NCBI RefSeq assembly: GCF_900156435.1
Contig: NZ_FTPQ01000001.1
Coordinates: 310,001-374,000 of the forward strand
Length of the DNA: 64,000 nucleotides
Origin: Microbacterium sp. RU1D
GTDB taxonomy: Bacteria > Actinomycetota > Actinomycetes > Actinomycetales > Microbacteriaceae
Direction of reading: 5' to 3'
Made by a program: the position numbers and the translations under genes. Below the pieces are notes generated by a model. That model worked only from the letters and a program-made list of their open reading frames with translations. It was not told the origin of the DNA and made no database searches. Shown here piece after piece: positions 35,330 to 45,371 of this stretch (position 1 is its first letter; the number at the start of each line of letters is the position of its first letter).

Positions 35330-36313
35330 CTACCGCGCCTTGGCCATGAGGTCGGCGCGGGGGTTCTCTTTCGGTTCGAGCGCCTGGAAACGCTCGAGGG
35401 CTTCACGGGCCGCGTCGTCGAGGTGCGCGGGTACGACCACCTGCACCTCGGCGAGCAGGTCGCCGGTGCCCTTGGCGGTCGAGATGCCGCGACCCTTGAC
35501 GCGCAGCACGCGTCCCGAGGGGGTGCCGGGGGCCACGCGCAGGCGCACCGTGTCGCCACCCAGCGTGGGCACCTCGATCGTGGCGCCCAGGGCGGCCTCG
35601 GTGAAGGTGACCGGGACCGCCACCCGCAGATTGAGACCGTCGCGCGTGAACACGGGGTGCGGGCGCACCGCCACGGTCACGACGATGTCGCCGCTCTCCC
35701 CGCCGTCGGGGGACTTGCGACCCCGACCGCGCAGGCGGATCTTCTGCCCGTCCGAGACGCCGGCCGGGATCTTCACCTTGAACGGGACGTTGTCCTCGCC
35801 CTGCAGGGTGATGGTCTCGCCCTTCGCCGCGGTGACGAAATCGATCGTCGTCCGCGCCGTGACGTCGGCCCCGCGCTGGGGACCGCCGAAACCGCGGAAT
35901 CCGCCCGTCGTCTGCCCGAAGCGCCCGGAGCCGAAGCCCCCGCCGCCCTGCTGGTCGAACATCGTGAAGAAGTCGTCGAAGCCGCCCTGGGGCTGGCCGC
36001 GACCCTGACCGAACCGGCTGAAGACGTCGTCGAAACCGCCGCCGCCGCCCGCCCCCGGAGCCGAGAAGCGCGCCCCCGAGCCCATGGCCCGGATCTGGTC
36101 GTACTCCTCGCGCTGCTCGGGGTCGTTGAGCACCGAGTAGGCCTCGCTGATCTCCTTGAACTTCGCTTCGGCTTTCGCGTCACCCGGGTTCGAGTCGGGG
36201 TGGTACTGGCGCGCGAGCTTGCGATACGTCTTCTTCAGATCGGCAGCGCTGACGCTCTTGTCGACACCGAGGACCTTGTAGAAGTCCTTGTCGAACCAGT
36301 CCTGACTCGCCAT
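35330..36313 (-). CDS. dnaJ: DnaJ-type co-chaperone without zinc finger
   Basis: A 327-residue J-domain protein that stimulates DnaK ATPase and delivers substrates. The J domain has HPD at 38-40, followed by a long Gly/Phe region (GGGGGFDDVFSRF, GGFGSGRFG). The CTD substrate domains (GADVTARTTIDFVTAAKG, GVSDGQKIRLRGRG) follow directly; the CxxCxGxG zinc finger of type I DnaJ is missing. It is thus a type II (CbpA-like) protein in the dnaK operon, 8 nt from grpE. Confidence 0.93.
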   Translation of the reverse strand: MASQDWFDKDFYKVLGVDKSVSAADLKKTYRKLARQYHPDSNPGDAKAEAKFKEISEAYSVLNDPEQREEYDQIRAMGSGARFSAPGAGGGGGFDDVFSRFGQGRGQPQGGFDDFFTMFDQQGGGGFGSGRFGQTTGGFRGFGGPQRGADVTARTTIDFVTAAKGETITLQGEDNVPFKVKIPAGVSDGQKIRLRGRGRKSPDGGESGDIVVTVAVRPHPVFTRDGLNLRVAVPVTFTEAALGATIEVPTLGGDTVRLRVAPGTPSGRVLRVKGRGISTAKGTGDLLAEVQVVVPAHLDDAAREALERFQALEPKENPRADLMAKAR

Positions 36314-36321
36314 GCGTCCTC

Positions 36322-36939
36322 CTATTCGGCCGGCACAGCCACGACGACCTTGGCCGGTCGCAGCTCCACCGATCCGAGGCGGTACCCGACCTCGACGACC
36401 TCGAGGATCGTCGTCTCGGTCACGCCCGGAGTCGGGGCCTGGAAGATCGCCTCGTGCTGCTGCGGGTCGAACGCGTCGCCGACGGCGCCGTACGACACCA
36501 CGCCGAGGCGCTCGGCCACGGCGCGCACCTTGTCGCCGATCGCGGCGAGGGGGCTGCCCTCGACGAGGTCGCCGTGCTTGGCCGCGCGGTCGAGGTCGTC
36601 CATGACGGGGAGGAGACCCTTCACGGCCTCGCCCTTCGCACGCTCGATCTCGCGCTCGCGCTGCTCCTCCGTACGCCGACGGTAATTGGCGTACTCGGCC
36701 TGCAGACGCTTGAGGTCGATCAGCAGCGAGGCCTCCTTGTCGGAGGAGGCTCCCTCTGCGGCCGCCTCGGGCGTCTGCTCGGCGCCGAGGATGTCGTCGA
36801 TGGTCAGGCCCTCGGCATCCGGGGCCTGCGTCTCGGACTGCTCGCCCGACGGCGCGGGGCCGGAGGTGTTCTCCTCCGGCCCCGTCTCGTCAGGACCGGC
36901 GCCCGAGCCCGTGGGCTGTTCGTCGTCCTTGTGTGCCAT
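36322..36939 (-). CDS. grpE: Nucleotide exchange factor GrpE
   Basis: A 205-residue protein that releases ADP from DnaK. An acidic, disordered N-terminus (about 1-70) precedes the long helix (LKRLQAEYANYRRRTEEQRERE), and the C-terminal beta wing carries the FDPQQHEAIF and GYRLGSVELRPAKVVVA signatures. Its start is 9 nt from the dnaK stop, so it is the second gene of the operon. Confidence 0.95.
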   Translation of the reverse strand: MAHKDDEQPTGSGAGPDETGPEENTSGPAPSGEQSETQAPDAEGLTIDDILGAEQTPEAAAEGASSDKEASLLIDLKRLQAEYANYRRRTEEQREREIERAKGEAVKGLLPVMDDLDRAAKHGDLVEGSPLAAIGDKVRAVAERLGVVSYGAVGDAFDPQQHEAIFQAPTPGVTETTILEVVEVGYRLGSVELRPAKVVVAVPAE

Positions 36940-36948
36940 GTTCTCTGC

Positions 36949-38931
<1,983 letters not shown>

Positions 38932-38940
38932 TCAAGGTGA

Positions 38941-38961
38941 CTTGATATGAATTGGCTCAAC
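38941..38961 (-). promoter_or_regulatory. Second HAIR-like site upstream of dnaK
   Basis: CTTGATA-N7-GCTCAAC: the cores TTGA and TCAA are kept at the normal spacing, so this is probably a weaker HspR site. The two sites are centred 53 bp apart, roughly five helical turns. Confidence 0.6.
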
Positions 38962-39090
38962 TTCCGGATGCCGCGGTCCATGGACAGCGAAGGATTGCGG
39001 TTTCGGCGTCCCTCCTCCGGTTTCGAGGCGCGCAATGCCGTTCGGGGCGCGATATCTCCCGCCCCGAACCGAAGGGAAGGATCCTCACGA

Positions 39091-39126
39091 CGACGCCCCC
39101 GCCCCCAGAGGGGAACGGGGGCGTCG
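39091..39126 (-). terminator. Hairpin after the DEAD-box helicase gene
   Basis: CGACGCCCCCG and CGGGGGCGTCG pair perfectly over 11 bp around a 14-nt loop, 40 nt downstream of the helicase stop on the minus strand. Confidence 0.75.
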
Positions 39127-39166
39127 AACGGATGCCGCGAGCCCGGCGCGGTGGCCGGGCCCGGGC

Positions 39167-40915
39167 TCAGTCGCGGTCGCGATCGCGGCGCTGCGGCCGG
39201 TCGCTGCGCTTCGCGGAGCGGCCGCCCTGGTCGAGGCGCAGGTCGATGAGCTGGCCCGAGATGCGGGTGTCGGCGAGACGGTTGATCGTGTCGTTCGACA
39301 GATCGGCGGGGAGCTCGACGAGCGAGAAGTCCTGACGGATCTGGATCGCCCCGAAGTCGTTGCGACGCAGGCCGCCCTCGTTGGCGAGGGCGCCGACGAT
39401 CTGGCGGGGCTCGACGCGCTGGCGACGGCCGACCGCGATGCGGTACGTCGCGAAGCGCCCGCCGCCACCACGACGGTCGCCGCGGTCACCACCGTCGCGC
39501 GCCTCACGGCCCGGCCGGTCGCGGTCGCGGTCGAAGCGCGGCTGCTGGATCGTCTCCTCCTCGAGCAGCAGCGGGGTGTCGCCCTGGGCGACCACGGCGA
39601 GAGCTGCGGCCACGTCGGCCTCGGGCACGTCGTGGTGCGCGACGTAGTGGGCGACGACGTCGCGGAAGGTCGCGATCGCGGCGGTGTCCTCGAGGGCGGT
39701 GGTGATCGCGTCGTCGAACCGGGTGAGGCGCGTGGCGTTGACGTCGTCGACGCTCGGCAGCGACATCTCGGTCAGCGGCTGGCGCGTGGCCTTCTCGATC
39801 GCGGTGAGCATGCGGCGCTCGCGCGGAGTGACGAAGCTGATCGCGTCTCCCGTGCGGCCCGCGCGACCGGTGCGGCCGATGCGGTGCACGTACGACTCGG
39901 TGTCGATGGGCAGGTCGTAGTTGACGACGTGGCTGATGCGCTCGACGTCGAGACCGCGCGCTGCCACGTCGGTGGCGACGAGGATGTCGAGCTTGCCCGA
40001 CTTCAGCTGGTTGACCGTGCGCTCGCGCTGCACCTGGGCGATGTCGCCGTTGATCGCGGCGGCGGTGTACCCGCGGGCGCGCAGCTTCTCGGCGACCGTC
40101 TCGGTCTCGTTCTTCGTGCGGGTGAAGACGATCATGCCCTCGAAGTTCTCGACCTCGAGGATGCGCGTGAGCGCGTCGATCTTCTGCTGGTACGACACCA
40201 CGAGGTAACGCTGCGTGATGTTGGCCGAGGTCGTGGTCTTGGTCTTGACCGTGATCTCTTCGGGGTCGTTGAGGTACTGCGCCGAGATGCGGCGGATCTG
40301 CGCCGGCATGGTGGCCGAGAACAGCGCGACCTGCTTGGTCGAGGGGGTGTCGGCGAGGATCGTCTCGACATCCTCGGCGAAGCCCATCTTGAGCATCTCG
40401 TCAGCCTCGTCGAGCACGAGGAACTTCAGCTCGCTGAGGTCGAGCGTGCCCTTGTCGAGGTGGTCCATGATGCGGCCGGGGGTTCCGACGATCACGTCGA
40501 CGCCGCGGCGCAGGGCCGACAGCTGCTGGCCGTAGCCCTGTCCTCCGTACACGGGGAGCACCGAGACGCCCTTGATGTGCGCGGCGTACTTCTCGAACGC
40601 CTCGCAGACCTGCAGCGCGAGCTCGCGCGTGGGGGCGAGCACGAGGGCCTGCGGGTTCTTGTGGCCGGTCTCCATCTGGGACAGCACCGGCAGCGCGAAC
40701 GCGGCGGTCTTGCCGGTTCCGGTCTGGGCCAGGCCCACGACGTCGCGGCCCTGCAGCAGCACGGGGATGGTGGCCGCCTGGATAGCGGAGGGAGTCTCGT
40801 ACCCCACGTCTTTGAGGGCCTTGAGCACGGCGGCATCCAGTCCCAGGTCGGCGAAGGTGAGCTTTTCGGGGGTGGTCTCAGCCTCAGCGGAGTCGACGGG
40901 GGTTTCGGATGCCAT
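39167..40915 (-). CDS. DEAD-box RNA helicase (DeaD/CsdA type)
   Basis: A 582-residue helicase with all core motifs: Q motif upstream of GYETPSAIQ, I AQTGTGKT, Ia PTRELALQV, II DEAD, III SAT, V ARGLDVE and VI HRIGRTGRAGRTG. A DbpA/CsdA-type RNA-binding domain (GRFATYRIAVGRRQRVEPRQI and GRISGQLIDLR-like segment) and Arg/Gly/Asp-rich tails (GGDRGDRRGGGG, DRPQRRDRDRD) follow. It should remodel structured mRNA and rRNA, often important at low temperature. Ribosome site GGAG near the ATG at 40915. Confidence 0.93.
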   Translation of the reverse strand: MASETPVDSAEAETTPEKLTFADLGLDAAVLKALKDVGYETPSAIQAATIPVLLQGRDVVGLAQTGTGKTAAFALPVLSQMETGHKNPQALVLAPTRELALQVCEAFEKYAAHIKGVSVLPVYGGQGYGQQLSALRRGVDVIVGTPGRIMDHLDKGTLDLSELKFLVLDEADEMLKMGFAEDVETILADTPSTKQVALFSATMPAQIRRISAQYLNDPEEITVKTKTTTSANITQRYLVVSYQQKIDALTRILEVENFEGMIVFTRTKNETETVAEKLRARGYTAAAINGDIAQVQRERTVNQLKSGKLDILVATDVAARGLDVERISHVVNYDLPIDTESYVHRIGRTGRAGRTGDAISFVTPRERRMLTAIEKATRQPLTEMSLPSVDDVNATRLTRFDDAITTALEDTAAIATFRDVVAHYVAHHDVPEADVAAALAVVAQGDTPLLLEEETIQQPRFDRDRDRPGREARDGGDRGDRRGGGGRFATYRIAVGRRQRVEPRQIVGALANEGGLRRNDFGAIQIRQDFSLVELPADLSNDTINRLADTRISGQLIDLRLDQGGRSAKRSDRPQRRDRDRD

Positions 40916-41032
40916 GACTCCACGGTAGTCTCCTGCGCGCTCTGCCGTGGGCCCGGGTCTAGCCTGATCCCGCGCGACGTCGCCGTCGCCGTGTCGTGCC
41001 GGGGCACCCGGCGTTCACCGAGAGGCCCTACC

Positions 41033-42415
41033 GTGACCGACATGTCGTCCGCCCCCGGCACCGCTCCCGCTCCCGCCGCCGGCCGGCGTCCCGTCCTGGC
41101 ATGGGCTCTCTGGGACTGGGGGTCGGCCGCGTTCAACGCCGTCGTCACGACGTTCGTGTTCAGCACCTATCTCGCCAGCTCGCTGTTCGTCGACCCGGCC
41201 GTGGTCTCCGCCGCCGGAGGCGACGAGTCGAATCCCGCACTCGTGCGCGCCCTCGCCGAGAACGCCAGCCTCGTCGGCGTCGCGCTCATGATCGCGGGCA
41301 TCGTGGTCGCGCTCGTGGCGCCCGTGCTCGGCCAACGCTCCGACGGCACGGGTCGCCGGAAGCTCTGGCTCGGCATCAACACCGGGGTCGTGGTGCTCGC
41401 CATGGCCGCGATGTTCTTCGTCGAGGGGACTCCCGCCTACCTCATCCTCGGCGCGACCCTGCTGGCCGTCGGCAACGTGTTCTTCGAGTTCGCGAGCGTC
41501 AACTACTACGCGATGCTCACCCATGTCTCCACGCGCGAGAACATCGGCCGCGTCTCGGGCTTCGGCTGGGGCATGGGATACGTCGGCGGGATCGTTCTCC
41601 TGCTCCTCCTCCTGGTGCTGTTCATCCAGGGCTTCGGGAATCCGGATGCCGGGGGCGTCCTCGCCGTGAGCAAGGACGGCGGCCTGAACATCCGGCTCGC
41701 GATCCTGGCATCCGCTCTCTGGTTCGCGGTGTTCGCGATCCCGGTGCTGGTGCGCGTGCCCGAGATCCCGGCCCAGCGACGCCAGGTGCGCGTGGGCTTC
41801 TTCCGCTCGTACGTCGTGCTGTGGGGGACGCTCCGCTCGCTCTGGCGCGACAGTCGGCAGGTGCTGCTGTTCCTCATCGCCAGCGCCGTCTTCCGCGACG
41901 GCCTCACGGGTGTGTTCACCTTCGGCGCGATCATCGCGGCACAGGTGTTCGGGTTCAGCTCGACCGAGGTGCTCTACTTCGCCGTCGCGGCGAACGTCGT
42001 CGCAGGCATCAGCACGTTCGTCGCCGGGCGCTTCGACGACCTGTTCGGCCCGAAGCGCGTGATCCTGGCATCCCTCGCCTGCCTCATCGTGCTCGGGACG
42101 GTCATGCTCTTCATCGGGACGTCGCAGACGGCCTTCTGGATCGTCGGCCTGGGCCTGTGCGCCTTCGTCGGGCCGGTGCAGTCGGCGAGTCGGTCGTTCC
42201 TCGCGCGCGTGGCGCCGGAGGGACGCGAGGGCGAGATCTTCGGGCTCTACGCGACGACCGGTCGCGCGGTGTCGTTCCTGGCCCCTGGTCTGTTCGCGCT
42301 GTTCGTCGGCATCACGGGCGACACGCGTCTGGGGATCCTCGGGATCGTGCTGATCCTGGGCGCCGGGCTGCTGCTGCTGCTGCCGGTGAAGACGAGGGCG
42401 GCTGTCATCCGCTGA
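41033..42415 (+). CDS. MFS transporter of the Atg22/UMF1 group
   Basis: A 460-residue protein with about 12 helices. The start WALWDWGSAAFNAVVTTFVFSTY and the loop FEFASVNYYAMLTHVST are typical of Atg22-like (UMF1) transporters, some of which export amino acids in fungi; the bacterial substrate is unknown. The GTG at 41033 has GAGAGG 7 nt upstream. An alternative is the ATG at 41042, which lies 7 nt after TACCGT (41029-41034) like the leaderless genes. The frame is open far upstream but that part is antisense to the helicase. Confidence 0.88.
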   Translation: MTDMSSAPGTAPAPAAGRRPVLAWALWDWGSAAFNAVVTTFVFSTYLASSLFVDPAVVSAAGGDESNPALVRALAENASLVGVALMIAGIVVALVAPVLGQRSDGTGRRKLWLGINTGVVVLAMAAMFFVEGTPAYLILGATLLAVGNVFFEFASVNYYAMLTHVSTRENIGRVSGFGWGMGYVGGIVLLLLLLVLFIQGFGNPDAGGVLAVSKDGGLNIRLAILASALWFAVFAIPVLVRVPEIPAQRRQVRVGFFRSYVVLWGTLRSLWRDSRQVLLFLIASAVFRDGLTGVFTFGAIIAAQVFGFSSTEVLYFAVAANVVAGISTFVAGRFDDLFGPKRVILASLACLIVLGTVMLFIGTSQTAFWIVGLGLCAFVGPVQSASRSFLARVAPEGREGEIFGLYATTGRAVSFLAPGLFALFVGITGDTRLGILGIVLILGAGLLLLLPVKTRAAVIR

Positions 42416-42431
42416 CCCGGACGCCGCCGGC

Positions 42432-42947
42432 TCAGTCGCGCGGCCAGGCGTCGGCGAACTTCGCCAGCAGGCGCGCGAGCTCGGCGCGCTCGGCGTCGGT
42501 GAATCCCTCGAGTGCGGAGCGCACGGCGTCCCGCCGCCGACCGCGGAAGCCGGAGACCAGGCCCTCCCCCTCGGGCGTGAGCCTCACGCGCGTTCGGCGC
42601 GCGTCGTCGGGGTCGGGCTCGCGCGCGACCAGGCCCATCTGCTCGGCCTGCTGGACGAGTCGCGACGCGCGGGGCTGATCGACGCCGATCGACTCGGCGA
42701 TCTGACTGACCGAAAGCGGACCGGATGCCGCGACGAGCGCGTCGAGCAGCCTCACGCGTGCGGGGCCGCCGAACCGCCCCTGTGCGGGATCGGCCCACGG
42801 CGGAGCGCCGCGGCCCCACGGCCCGCCGTGTCCACCGTGTCCGCCATGCGGGTGGTGGTGCCGGTCCGGGGGGAACGGTGGGCGCGGGCGTCGACCGCGC
42901 AATCGCGCGAGCGCCGCGGCGATGTCGTCGGCGGGGTCGGATGCCAT
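42432..42947 (-). CDS. MarR-family regulator with His/Gly-rich N-terminal segment
   Basis: A 171-residue MarR protein. The winged HTH is intact (LSVSQIAESIGVDQPRASRLVQQAEQMGLV, then DPDDARRTRVRLTPEG). Between the first helix and the HTH lies PDRHHHPHGGHGGHGGPW, about 20 residues of His/Gly. This could bind metal, but that is inferred. The ATG follows TAAAGT (42954-42959, minus strand) by 6 nt. Divergent from the second His/Gly-rich regulator with shared TGTCA-type palindromes between them. Confidence 0.88.
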   Translation of the reverse strand: MASDPADDIAAALARLRGRRPRPPFPPDRHHHPHGGHGGHGGPWGRGAPPWADPAQGRFGGPARVRLLDALVAASGPLSVSQIAESIGVDQPRASRLVQQAEQMGLVAREPDPDDARRTRVRLTPEGEGLVSGFRGRRRDAVRSALEGFTDAERAELARLLAKFADAWPRD

Positions 42948-43005
42948 GCCCCGACTTTACATGTGTCTTGACAAGCATCGGGAATGCATGTCACAGTACA
43001 TTCAT

Positions 43006-43017
43006 TGTCACATGACA
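43006..43017. promoter_or_regulatory. TGTCA palindrome in the divergent MarR spacer
   Basis: TGTCACATGACA, arms TGTCA/TGACA with a CA centre. A shorter TGTC-TT-GACA dyad occurs at 42964-42973 and the word CATGTCAC at 42987-42994. Putative operators of one or both regulators. Confidence 0.5.
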
Positions 43018-43054
43018 TGCAAAGGCGGATCGCCCGCCGACGAAAGGACTTCTC

Positions 43055-43972
43055 ATGACCACCTCCACACCTCTGGATGCTCGCAGCCTCGCCCACCGCC
43101 TCACCACGGTCGGGCACGCGCTGCACCACCGCCTCTTCGCCCAGCTGCGCGACAGCGGCATCCATCCCAAGACCGTTCTCCTGCTCAGCGCCGTCGACGG
43201 CCGCGTCGACGCACCGTGGGTCAGCGCGCGCCTCGCCCGCGGCGGCAAGCGCATCGACTCGCTCGTCACCCGGGGCTGGATCGGCCGCGGCGACGAGGGC
43301 TGGGCGCTCACCGACGAGGGCCGTGCGGTCCTCGATCGCGTGGATGCCGCCCGCGCGGCGCTGCTCGCCGACGTTCCGGCCGACGAGCTGGAGCGCTTGA
43401 CCACCGCACTCGACGCGGTGTCGGCAGCCATCGGCGTCGACGAGACCGACGACGAGGGCTCGCGCACCGACAGCCCCGAGGGGCTCGGCGCCGGCCGGGA
43501 TTTCGGCCCGTTCGGGCGCGGATTCGGACCGGGGATGCGCGGCTTCGGCCCGCGCGCGCACGGCTTCGGGCCGCGGAAGCACGGCTTTGGACCGCAGAAG
43601 CACGGCGTCGCGCGCGGCGAGCACGGCGAGCACGGCTTCGGCCCTGGCGGGCGCGATGGGCACGACTCCGCGCGCGGCGCGCACGGTGAGCGCGGCGGGC
43701 ACGGTCTCGCCCGCGGCGAACGCGGCCTGCACGGCTCCTCCCGCGGCGAGGCGGGCCACGGCGCCCATGGCCACGACGAGCACGACCGCGCCGGCCACGG
43801 ACGCGGGTGCGACCCGCGCCGTGACGGCTCCGCGCACGGGCGCGAACACCACCACGGACACCGCCGTGACGACGGCCGGTGGGCGCAGCGCGCCTACGAG
43901 CGCGGCTTCGACGCCGGTTTCAGCCGCGGCCGCGAGGCATCGGCATCCGGTGACGCGCCGGCATCCGCGTGA
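43055..43972 (+). CDS. MarR-like winged-helix protein with long Gly/His-rich tail
   Basis: A 305-residue protein. Residues 1-130 look like a MarR/PadR-type winged helix (LAHRLTTVGHALHHRLFAQLR, GGKRIDSLVTRGWIGRGDEGWALTDEG). From about residue 145 the sequence is nearly all Gly, His, Arg and charged residues: HGFGPRK and HGFGPQK repeats, then RGEHGEHG, HGHDEHD and HHHGHRRDDG, ending in a short helix (WAQRAYERGFDAGFS). The tail could chelate metal or drive phase separation; both are inferences. Ribosome site GAAAGGA precedes the ATG. Divergent from the MarR at 42432. Confidence 0.82.
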   Translation: MTTSTPLDARSLAHRLTTVGHALHHRLFAQLRDSGIHPKTVLLLSAVDGRVDAPWVSARLARGGKRIDSLVTRGWIGRGDEGWALTDEGRAVLDRVDAARAALLADVPADELERLTTALDAVSAAIGVDETDDEGSRTDSPEGLGAGRDFGPFGRGFGPGMRGFGPRAHGFGPRKHGFGPQKHGVARGEHGEHGFGPGGRDGHDSARGAHGERGGHGLARGERGLHGSSRGEAGHGAHGHDEHDRAGHGRGCDPRRDGSAHGREHHHGHRRDDGRWAQRAYERGFDAGFSRGREASASGDAPASA

Positions 43973-43977
43973 TCACC

Positions 43978-44042
43978 GATAAACGCTCTGCGTGGCGAGA
44001 AACGCGCGCTCAACGTGTTTCTGAGGAGGAACGGCGTTTATC
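43978..44042. repeat. Nested inverted repeats after the Gly/His-rich regulator
   Basis: Outer arms GATAAACGC (43978-43986) and GCGTTTATC (44034-44042), inner arms AGAAAC (43998-44003) and GTTTCT (44017-44022). It lies directly after the upstream stop and could form a cruciform or terminator. Confidence 0.6.
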
Positions 44043-44078
44043 GCCGAGCCCGCGTCGCACCCGGAGCGCACAACGGAA

Positions 44079-44109
44079 CAGCCCCGTCGAGGTCGACTCG
44101 GCGGGGCTG
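44079..44109 (-). terminator. Hairpin after dcd
   Basis: CAGCCCCG (44079-44086) pairs with CGGGGCTG (44102-44109), extended by inner TCGA/TCGA pairing. It begins 18 nt downstream of the dcd stop on the minus strand. Confidence 0.7.
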
Positions 44110-44126
44110 CTCTGTTGCGGGCGGGG

Positions 44127-44732
44127 TCAGCGGCCGGCCGACCCCGCGTCGGTCGTGCCGACGTCGGTGCGGTGGAAGTTGAGGGCCGAGCGCGATGCCG
44201 TCGGGCCGCGCTGGCCCTGGTAGCGGTTGCCGTAGGGGCCGGAGCCGTACGGGTTCTCGGCGGGAGACGTCAGGCGGAAATAGCAGACCTGGCCGATCTT
44301 CATGCCCGGCCACAGTTTGATGGGCAAGGTCGCGACGTTCGAGAGCTCGAGGGTCACGTGGCCCGAGAAGCCCGGGTCGATGAAGCCGGCGGTCGAGTGG
44401 GTGAGCAGGCCCAGGCGCCCGAGCGACGACTTGCCCTCGAGGCGCGCGGCGACGTCGTCGGGCAGGGTGACCCGCTCGAAGGTCGACCCGAGCGCGAATT
44501 CACCCGGGTGAAGGATGAACGGCTCGTCGGGCTGAACCTCGATGAGGCGCGTGAGCTCGGGCTGGTCCTCGGCGGGGTCGATGAACGGGTACTTGTGGTT
44601 GTCGAACAGCCGGAAGTACCGGTCGAGACGCACATCGACGCTGGACGGCTGCACCATCGCCGGGTCGTAGGGGTCGAGCCCGAGGCGCTTCGCGTCGAGT
44701 TCGGCCCGGATGTCGCGATCGGAGAGCAGCAC
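44127..44732 (-). CDS. dcd: dCTP deaminase
   Basis: A 201-residue trimeric enzyme of the dUTPase fold that converts dCTP to dUTP (and, in actinobacterial bifunctional forms, on to dUMP). Visible blocks are [30 protein letters not shown], the active-site [13 protein letters not shown] and the catalytic Glu region [12 protein letters not shown], then [12 protein letters not shown]. The GTG start is 6 nt after TAGGCT (44739-44744, minus strand). Monofunctional versus bifunctional cannot be decided from sequence alone. Next to the tRNA-Gly gene. Confidence 0.95.
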   Translation of the reverse strand: MLLSDRDIRAELDAKRLGLDPYDPAMVQPSSVDVRLDRYFRLFDNHKYPFIDPAEDQPELTRLIEVQPDEPFILHPGEFALGSTFERVTLPDDVAARLEGKSSLGRLGLLTHSTAGFIDPGFSGHVTLELSNVATLPIKLWPGMKIGQVCYFRLTSPAENPYGSGPYGNRYQGQRGPTASRSALNFHRTDVGTTDAGSAGR

Positions 44733-45052
44733 GGGTTCAGCCTAGGGCGTGGGATCGCTCCGGTCCGGCCGTCGCGGATCCATTCGCCCGGACAGCGCGC
44801 GACCGCCCCGACCGCATGCGATTCGCGAGGACGCACGCGATCGCGTACAGAACGATGCGTTCTCGGCGATGGGATGCGGCCTCACCGGTGCCGCCCGCGA
44901 ATTCACGTGAGATCGCATGATCCGGGCCCGCGCACCCGTCACAGCAGGTCACTCGGGCACGAGCGCGTGACCTCGGCGCGTGGGTGGGCGGGAACGGGAC
45001 GCGGATGCCACGGGAGACGCTGTTATGCTGGCCGGGTCGCCGCGAGGCGCAC
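44733..45052. other. Spacer between dcd and tRNA-Gly
   Basis: 320 nt with no gene I can support; short ORFs here lack start signals. It holds the dcd promoter and, near its right end, TATGCT (45024-45029), a possible -10 for the tRNA. A short imperfect dyad, GAACGATGCGTTC, lies near 44850. Confidence 0.5.
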
Positions 45053-45123
45053 GGGGCTGTAGTTCAATGGCAGAACTTCTGCTTCCCAAGCAGACAGCGC
45101 GGGTTCGATTCCCGTCAGCCCCT
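45053..45123 (+). tRNA. tRNA-Gly (anticodon CCC)
   Basis: Acceptor GGGGCTG (45053-45059) pairs with CAGCCCC (45116-45122), discriminator T45123, followed by encoded CCA (45124-45126). The anticodon arm TCTGC-TTCCCAA-GCAGA gives CCC, reading GGG; the T arm has GGTTCGATTCC. Length 71 nt fits tRNA-Gly. The rho-independent hairpin follows at once. Confidence 0.95.
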
Positions 45124-45125
45124 CC

Positions 45126-45166
45126 AAAGCCCTCCCGGGTGGCCATCGGCCGCCCGGGAGGGCTTT
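45126..45166 (+). terminator. Terminator of tRNA-Gly
   Basis: AAAGCCCTCCCGGG and CCCGGGAGGGCTTT, a perfect 14-bp stem around a 13-nt loop, ending in CTTTCGTGTT. Confidence 0.88.
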
Positions 45167-45256
45167 CGTGTTGCCGTGAAGCGAACCCTTGGGTGGGCCC
45201 TTGCCGCGGAGGCTCCGCGGGCCGACGCAGTCGGGCCGTGGAGGGGCGGTAGGGAC

Positions 45257-45355
45257 GATTCCCCTCAGCCTTCCAATGCCCTCACGGGCGGCCACCCGCC
45301 GCGCGGGAGGGCATTCGTGTTGCCGAGAAACGAACCCTCCGGGGGCCTACGCGGC
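45257..45355. repeat. Degenerate copy of the tRNA-Gly 3' end plus terminator
   Basis: GATTCCCCTCAGCC-TTCC here matches GATTCCCGTCAGCC-CCTCC at the tRNA 3' end (from 45107), exactly 150 nt downstream. The match runs through a hairpin (AATGCCCTC at 45275-45283 with GAGGGCATT at 45307-45315) and CGTGTTGCC, GAACCC to about 45355. The 5' part of the tRNA is not recognisable. Confidence 0.75.
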
Positions 45356-45371
45356 CCCGGTCACGCCCGAC

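Noticed and set aside
39035..41032. Apparent 670-codon N-terminal extension of the MFS gene
   Set aside because: It is antisense to the well-supported DEAD-box gene and lacks any family similarity; the MFS protein starts at 41033 or 41042.
45257..45355. Second functional tRNA
   Set aside because: Only the 3' arm and terminator are similar; no acceptor 5' strand, D arm or anticodon arm can be built.
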